DNA of 12,250 nt, taken from Isotricha intestinalis (Eukaryota > Ciliophora > Litostomatea > Vestibuliferida > Isotrichidae). The notes under the pieces were generated by a model that saw only the letters and a program-made list of their open reading frames with translations, did no database searches and had not been told where the DNA came from. Positions 8,043 through 12,250 of this stretch are shown piece by piece; the first letter of the stretch is position 1, and the number at the start of each line of letters is the position of its first letter. The stretch covers positions 1 through 12,250 of the forward strand of contig JAJJLU010004505.1 in the NCBI GenBank assembly GCA_023807065.1. Reading direction: 5' to 3'. The position numbers were made by a program, and so were the translations under genes.

Positions 8043-8570
8043 ATGGAAAATGAAAAAATGGAAAAAGCTTATAAAGGTGTTTGTCAAAAATTATCAGGAC
8101 CTGATTTTAGGCTTCCTATAAAAGATTTTATTGATCAATATTGTATGAATTTTATAGATACCGATGAAGTTACAAAAGAAATGTTGGATTATCACGAACA
8201 ATTTAAAAAGCTAATAAAAAGTCTTTTATCTAAAATATACGAAGAATTAAAAATAACTGAAAATGATTTTGCATTAATCAGAGAAAAAGGAATTAAAGAT
8301 TCAAATTATAAACGTTATTTTGAACAAATTGCTAATTATAATGATTATAAATATTTTAAAAAAATAATGGTGAATCGAAATTATCAAATTGTTAAAATTA
8401 TTGAAAACGAAGCTCAAAAAAGAAATATGGCAAATCCAAACAAATTTATAAGCAATGGACCTTCTGAAGAAGAAGATAAAAAAAGAAGATTAGAAGCACT
8501 TGAACAACAAGAACTAAAAAGAGCTAAAAAAAGAAGTGAAATGATAAATAATAAAAAGAAAAATAAATAA
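8043..8570 (+). CDS. CFAP36/BART-like domain protein, copy A
   Basis: 175 residues, complete, ATG after a short A run and stop TAA. Residues ~10-115 resemble the BART-like domain of CFAP36 (CCDC104/BARTL1) and ARL2BP. GPDFRLPIKDFIDQYC corresponds to the GPEW..PI.DFVEQ.C start of CFAP36, and KITENDF and YFKKIMVNRN (104-113) correspond to GINEDQF and the final FK.MMVQKN helix. In animals this domain binds GTP-loaded ARL3 and the protein is ciliary or flagellar. After the domain the chain is a charged Lys/Glu helix (RRLEALEQQELKRAKKR) ending in poly-Lys, as in CFAP36. It is the first of a same-strand cluster of related genes, 105 bp after the Rab gene and 51 bp before copy B. The family assignment rests on motif recognition, not a search; ARL3 binding here is inferred. 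Confidence 0.78.
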   Translation: MENEKMEKAYKGVCQKLSGPDFRLPIKDFIDQYCMNFIDTDEVTKEMLDYHEQFKKLIKSLLSKIYEELKITENDFALIREKGIKDSNYKRYFEQIANYNDYKYFKKIMVNRNYQIVKIIENEAQKRNMANPNKFISNGPSEEEDKKRRLEALEQQELKRAKKRSEMINNKKKNK

Positions 8571-8621
8571 TTCATTATATTTTTTATATTTAATTAAGAT
8601 TGAGAAATTAATTATAAAAAA

Positions 8622-10172
8622 ATGTCAAATTATGATAAATTCGCTGAAAAGATTAAAAGTGATGAATTTCGTAGTTCAATGAAAAAATTCATTGATGAAA
8701 ATTGCGAAAGATATTTTAAAGATGGAGTTGAAAAAACAAAGATTTTTGATGAATTTACAGATTTAGTGAAAAAAAAGGTTGAAGAAATATTTAATAATCT
8801 TCAAATTAAAGAAAATCGTTCAAAATTCTTGAAGGAATGTTTAAAGAACAAAAATAAAGAAAATTTAAAATATTTTAAACAACTTAAAATTATTTATGAC
8901 AAACCTAATAAGACTTATTTTGAGAGAATGATGAATATTAGAAATCAACAAAAAGAAGAAGAAAAAAAAGAAGAAATAAAAGAAGAAATAAAAGAAGAAA
9001 AAAAAAAAAAAAAATTGATTGATATAAAAGATTCACATCTAGAAGAAATAAAAGAAGAAAATAAAGAAGAAGAAAAAGAAAAAAAAAAACAAAAATTGAT
9101 TGATATAAAAGATTCACATCTAGAAGAAATAAAAGAAGAAAATAAAGAAGAAGAAAAAGAAGAAAAAAAAAAAAAAAAATTGATTGATATAAAAGATTCA
9201 CATCTAGAAGAAATAAAAGAAGAAATAAAAGAAGAAAATAAAGAAGAAGAAAAAAATAAAGAATTGTATGATATAAAAGAGTCACATCTAGAAGAAGAAA
9301 AAGAAGAAAAGAATGAAGAAAAAAATATTACAAAACCACTTAATATAAAAGATTCAAATCTAGTAGACAGTAGTATAGTGTTTTTGAAAAATAAAAATGA
9401 ACAAGATAATAATACAAATTTTCTTTTTGAAAGTAAAACAATAGATCTAAATAATACTAAATATGAAGAAAATAATGGTGAGAACGAAGATTTGAATGGA
9501 AACGATAATAAAGATCAATTAAATGCTAATCATTCAAAGGAAAATGAAAATTACAAAAGTGGATTAAAACTATCAAATATAAACCTATATGAAATGAAGG
9601 ATAACATTCCTAATAATAATGAAAATGAAAATAATAACATAAATAATAATATTAGTGTGAATAATAATTTTGAAGATAAAAAAGTAATTTCAAATAAAAA
9701 AAATAGTCTAATTAATGATTCAAATATAGTACAATCAATTAATCTATATAATTATAAAGATACTAATAATAATGAAGACAGTTTACTATTTCAATCAAAA
9801 ATTGCAATAAATAATTTAGAAAAAGAAGATAATAAAAAAATATTAGAAAATAATAAATTAGGTGATAATAAGATATCAGTTATTTCAAATCAAAACAATA
9901 ATCAAAATAATAATAATGAATATGTTACAGAAAGTCAAATTATGGATTGTAATGATTTAGGAATTAAAAATAGTAATAAAATTGAAGATAATAAAGTTGA
10001 TTCATCTGATAAAGTAGAAAATTCAAATGATAATAATAAAACAAATGAATTTGAAAAAAAACAAGAAGAAAATTTTGAAGAAGATTTAATTGATGATGAT
10101 AATATAGTGGGTATTAATCAACTTCTTTCATCAAAAATTCCAGGAGTAAGTTTACGTCAAAACTTTATTTAA
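8622..10172 (+). CDS. BART-like domain protein with long repeat tail, copy B
   Basis: 516 residues, complete. Residues 1-110 are a divergent BART-like domain. FRSSMKKFIDENCERYF matches FRLPIKDFIDQYC of copy A and FRNPIKDFMDENC of copy C, and the last helix is YFERMMNIRNQQ (about 99-110) in place of YFKKIMVNRNYQ. The domain appears shortened, lacking the GP before the first helix. The rest has no recognised domain. Residues ~132-250 hold five copies of LIDIKDSHLEE separated by Glu/Lys runs, and 250-480 is Asn/Asp-rich with degenerate motifs such as FLFESKTIDLNN, LLFQSKIAINN and VTESQIMDCND. The C-terminus is IPGVSLRQNFI. The tail is probably disordered with helical Glu/Lys stretches. The start ATGTCAAAT matches copy C. 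The function of the tail is unknown; the BART-like call is moderately sure. Confidence 0.7.
   Translation: MSNYDKFAEKIKSDEFRSSMKKFIDENCERYFKDGVEKTKIFDEFTDLVKKKVEEIFNNLQIKENRSKFLKECLKNKNKENLKYFKQLKIIYDKPNKTYFERMMNIRNQQKEEEKKEEIKEEIKEEKKKKKLIDIKDSHLEEIKEENKEEEKEKKKQKLIDIKDSHLEEIKEENKEEEKEEKKKKKLIDIKDSHLEEIKEEIKEENKEEEKNKELYDIKESHLEEEKEEKNEEKNITKPLNIKDSNLVDSSIVFLKNKNEQDNNTNFLFESKTIDLNNTKYEENNGENEDLNGNDNKDQLNANHSKENENYKSGLKLSNINLYEMKDNIPNNNENENNNINNNISVNNNFEDKKVISNKKNSLINDSNIVQSINLYNYKDTNNNEDSLLFQSKIAINNLEKEDNKKILENNKLGDNKISVISNQNNNQNNNNEYVTESQIMDCNDLGIKNSNKIEDNKVDSSDKVENSNDNNKTNEFEKKQEENFEEDLIDDDNIVGINQLLSSKIPGVSLRQNFI
9015..9373 (+). repeat. Tandem 27/28-codon repeats in copy B
   Basis: Direct repeats start at 9015, 9096, 9180, 9264 and about 9339 (spacings 81, 84, 84 and 75 bp, all multiples of three). 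Each begins with TTGATTGATATAAAAGATTC, continues to CTAGAAGAA, and is followed by a Glu/Lys spacer of variable length. The first three cores are identical at DNA level, the fourth differs at a few bases (LYDIKESHLEE) and the fifth is degenerate (LNIKDSNLVDS). The gradient of similarity indicates recent expansion of the left units from an older motif. Confidence 0.92.
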
Positions 10173-10312
10173 ATTGACAAAAAAAATCAAAATTATAATC
10201 TTAATAAAATAAGTAAATAAATAATTTAATATATTCTTTTCAATAAAAAACTTAATCTTATTTTTAATTTTTGAAATATATTTTCATTTAAAAAATACAA
10301 TCATTTAAATAA

Positions 10313-11225
10313 ATGCCTTACTCAGATGCATAATTCTTTATTGAAAAAATAAAAAATTATAATTTTCATGAAACAATTAGAATGTTAATTGATAAAACTT
10401 ATATCCATTCTTTTTTAGTGAAAAGATAATTCATCTGAAATAAAAAACTATTTCAATAATTTAAAGAATGAGTAAAAAATAATATTAATAAAAATGAGAC
10501 CTCATTCTCAATGGATAATTAAAAATTAAAATTCAAATTTCAAAATATGGTTTAAATGATATTGACTCTTAGAATAAAAAAAATTAAAAATAGCTTATAA
10601 TGAAATATGATAAACCAAAAATAGTTTTTTTTAGAAAGAATATGGCGCTGAAGAATCAATAAATTAAAGAATAAAGAATAAAAATGAAAAAAGAGGAAAA
10701 AGAAAGAAGAATAAAAGAAGAAGACACTTATTTAAATTTTGGGATCATTGCAAGAATCATGATTCTCTAATAATTATATAGTTTTAAAATAAACACGAAA
10801 ATAAAATAATTATAATTAAGATTATTATTCAAATATTGATTATCACACTATTTAATTAAATCCAATCAATAATCATAATGGAAATAATGAAAGTTATGAA
10901 AAAGAAAGTTTTTGAAATCTATCATTAATATATGATGTGGGATTTAATAAAGATATAATTATTTTTGAAATAAATAATTCATAAATAAAATCATACAATA
11001 ATAATATTAATGGAAATAATAATGTTTTTAATTTAACATATTCAAAACATACTTGTGAATTTATTTTATAATAATTTTAATTCATCTATTCATATTATAA
11101 TTTCAGTGAACCAGAGAAATTATTATGGCAAATCTAATGAAAATGATTAATACATTAGATAAAGTATTAAGAATCTTCTTTCTCAAAATTATGAATAATG
11201 ATGCAAAAATAAAGATAATTAAATA
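10313..11225 (+). pseudogene. Decayed BART-like copy between B and C
   Basis: A frame-broken relative of copy B. It starts ATG-CCT-TAC after an A/T leader like the intact copies and reads MPYSDA, stop, FFIEKIKNYNFHETIRMLID, parallel to the first helices of copy B (KFAEKIKSDEFRSSMKKFID). A second frame at about 10420-10470 reads DNSSEIKNYFNNLKNE (compare VEEIFNNLQIKEN). A third frame at about 10606-10660 reads YDKPKIVFFRKNMALKNQ (compare YDKPNKTYFERMMNIRNQ). Next come a Lys/Glu-rich stretch like the copy B linker and a frame at 10748-11071 reading LQES, stop, FSNNYIVLK and NLSLIYDVGFNKDIIIFE, parallel to DSNLVDSSIVFLK. At least three frame changes and many TAA or TGA stops make it non-functional. 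The right end is uncertain; 11226-11468 is plain A/T spacer. Confidence 0.75.
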
Positions 11226-11468
11226 ATCAAAAAAATCAAAATTTAATTATAAATAAATTAAATATTAAATATCAAAATTTTTTTAATTATTAAAAATGAT
11301 TTAATATTTATAGATGTTATTTTTCAAAAAACAATTAACAAAAAATATAATAATATTGAAAATAAATAAAAAAATTATAAGAAAATAATTTTCAATATTT
11401 CAAAAAAATAATAATAATCTTTTCCCTAAATTAGGAAAAATATCAAAAAAAAAAAATAAAAAAACAAA

Positions 11469-12250
11469 ATGTCAAATAATTTAGATCAATCATATAAAAA
11501 ATTTGCTCAAATAATAACAGGTCCAAATTTCCGTAATCCAATAAAAGATTTTATGGATGAAAATTGTACTGTTTTTACAGAAGCTGAAGAAAACACTTTT
11601 GAAATGGGAGGATATTACAATGAATTCCTAAAATTGTTAGAAAATCTTTTAAATAAAATAAAAAAAGAATTAAATATAACAGAAGATCAATTTTTAGAAA
11701 TAATGAATAGAGGATTAAATGATCCAAAATATAAAAGATATTTTCAACAGCTTATAAATTTCAATAATTATCAATATTTTAAGAAAATTATGGTAAACAG
11801 AAATTATCAAATTATTAAAATTATTGAAGATGAAATGAGAAAAAGAAGAGGAAATATTAAAGAAAAAAAAGAAAATGATGAATATCATAATCAACTTGAA
11901 ATAGCTAAACAAATATCTCTTCAAGAAGCTGAAGAATTAAGAAAATTAAAAGGCTTGAAGAACAAGAGCTAAATAGAGCTATAAAAAAAAGTAAAAAAGA
12001 AAATTGGAAGAATCCTGAAGATAAAAAAATAGAAAAAGAAAAGGAAGAAAAAGAGCAAAAAGAAAAAGAAGAAAAAGAGAGAAAAGAAAAAGAAGAAAAA
12101 GAGAGAAAAGAAAAAGAAGAAAAAGAGAGAAAAGAAAAAGAAGAAAAAGAATTAGAAGTAAATAAATTTCCTTTAGGAAGTGAAATGTATGCTCCTCCAA
12201 CTCCAATAGATTATAATAATTTTGGTAATAATAATAACAATAATAATAAA
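11469..12250 (+). CDS. CFAP36/BART-like protein, copy C; frame break near 11951, cut by window end
   Basis: The first frame (11469-11972) gives 167 residues with a well-conserved BART-like domain at ~10-115: GPNFRNPIKDFMDENC, EAEENTFEM (compare DEEENKLTYT in CFAP36), NITEDQF and YFKKIMVNRNYQI (103-115), nearly identical to copy A. The frame then ends LKGLKNKS and TAA. In the -1 frame from 11951 the sequence reads RLEEQELNRAIKKSKKENW, matching RRLEALEQQELKRAKKRSE of copy A. It stays open through Glu/Lys repeats and then PLGSEMYAPPTPIDYNNFGN to the window edge, 100 further codons. One extra A in the 11948-11951 run would restore a single gene. So this is a homopolymer sequencing error, a real frameshift mutation, or less likely programmed -1 frameshifting. 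No GT-AG intron fits. The 3' end lies outside the window. Confidence 0.8.
12036..12150 (+). repeat. Tandem 24-bp Glu/Lys/Arg repeat in copy C
   Basis: Direct 24-bp units (core aaagagagaaaagaaaaag) recur about four times with little divergence, encoding eight-residue blocks of the type KEKEEKER in the shifted frame. They predict a long charged single alpha helix. The unit keeps the frame that carries homology to copy A, which supports that frame as the coding one. Confidence 0.85.

Noticed and set aside
8938..9285. Minus-strand Phe/Leu-rich frame that looks like a membrane protein
   Set aside because: It is the complement of the Glu/Lys repeats of copy B; the repeat spacing explains it fully.
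9015..9373. Regularly spaced repeats considered as a CRISPR-like array
   Set aside because: The spacers are Glu/Lys-coding purine runs, spacing is in multiples of three within an open frame, and the sequence is eukaryotic.
10313..11225. Reading the decayed copy as an intact gene with TAA recoded as Gln
   Set aside because: TGA stops and several frame changes remain after recoding, and the intact neighbours use TAA only as a stop.
10313..11225. Repeat-induced C-to-T mutation as the cause of decay
   Set aside because: CAA triplets remain common across the region, so there is no clear depletion of CpA.
11715..12206. Minus-strand Phe/Leu frames near the right end
   Set aside because: Antisense to copy C and its Glu/Lys/Arg repeat.

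Overview
The window is very AT-rich eukaryotic nuclear DNA. Coding parts are AT-biased, and the spacers are almost pure A/T. Genes are compact and mostly intronless, with A-rich leaders directly before most start codons and homopolymeric Asn, Lys, Glu or Ser runs. One 45-bp GT-AG intron is visible. All long reading frames use CAA for Gln and end at TAA or TGA, so the standard nuclear code fits. The gene content (a plasma-membrane-type Ca2+ ATPase with ciliate-like features, and a tandem family with the ciliary CFAP36/BART-like domain) suggests a ciliated or flagellated protist. My best guess is a ciliate that keeps the standard code, such as a litostome or rumen ciliate. An anaerobic chytrid-type fungus or another AT-rich protist is not excluded. 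This placement is inference.

Layout. Positions 1-615 hold no gene I can name; the first ~80 bp are less AT-rich and may be the edge of a neighbouring gene. Positions 616-2220 (minus) encode an AGFG/HRB-type Arf GTPase-activating protein with a long low-complexity tail carrying NPF and DPF endocytic motifs. A 692-bp divergent spacer with possible decayed coding sequence follows. Positions 2913-6872 (plus) encode a P-type Ca2+ ATPase with all catalytic motifs. Positions 7287-7937 (plus, two exons) encode a Rab21-like small GTPase whose catalytic Gln is replaced by Glu.

From 8043 to the right edge lies a same-strand tandem cluster of CFAP36/BART-like genes. Copy A (8043-8570) is short. Copy B (8622-10172) has a long tail built of recent tandem repeats and older degenerate motifs. 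A decayed copy spans about 10313-11225. Copy C starts at 11469 and runs off the window; its frame is broken by an apparent one-base loss at 11948-11951, after which homology continues in another frame.

The genes do not form an operon. Arf GAP, Rab and BART-like proteins all belong to small-GTPase membrane and ciliary trafficking, but their proximity is not evidence of joint function. The most interesting parts are the expanding and decaying BART-like cluster, the repeat-tail architecture of copy B, and the Gln-to-Glu change in the Rab.
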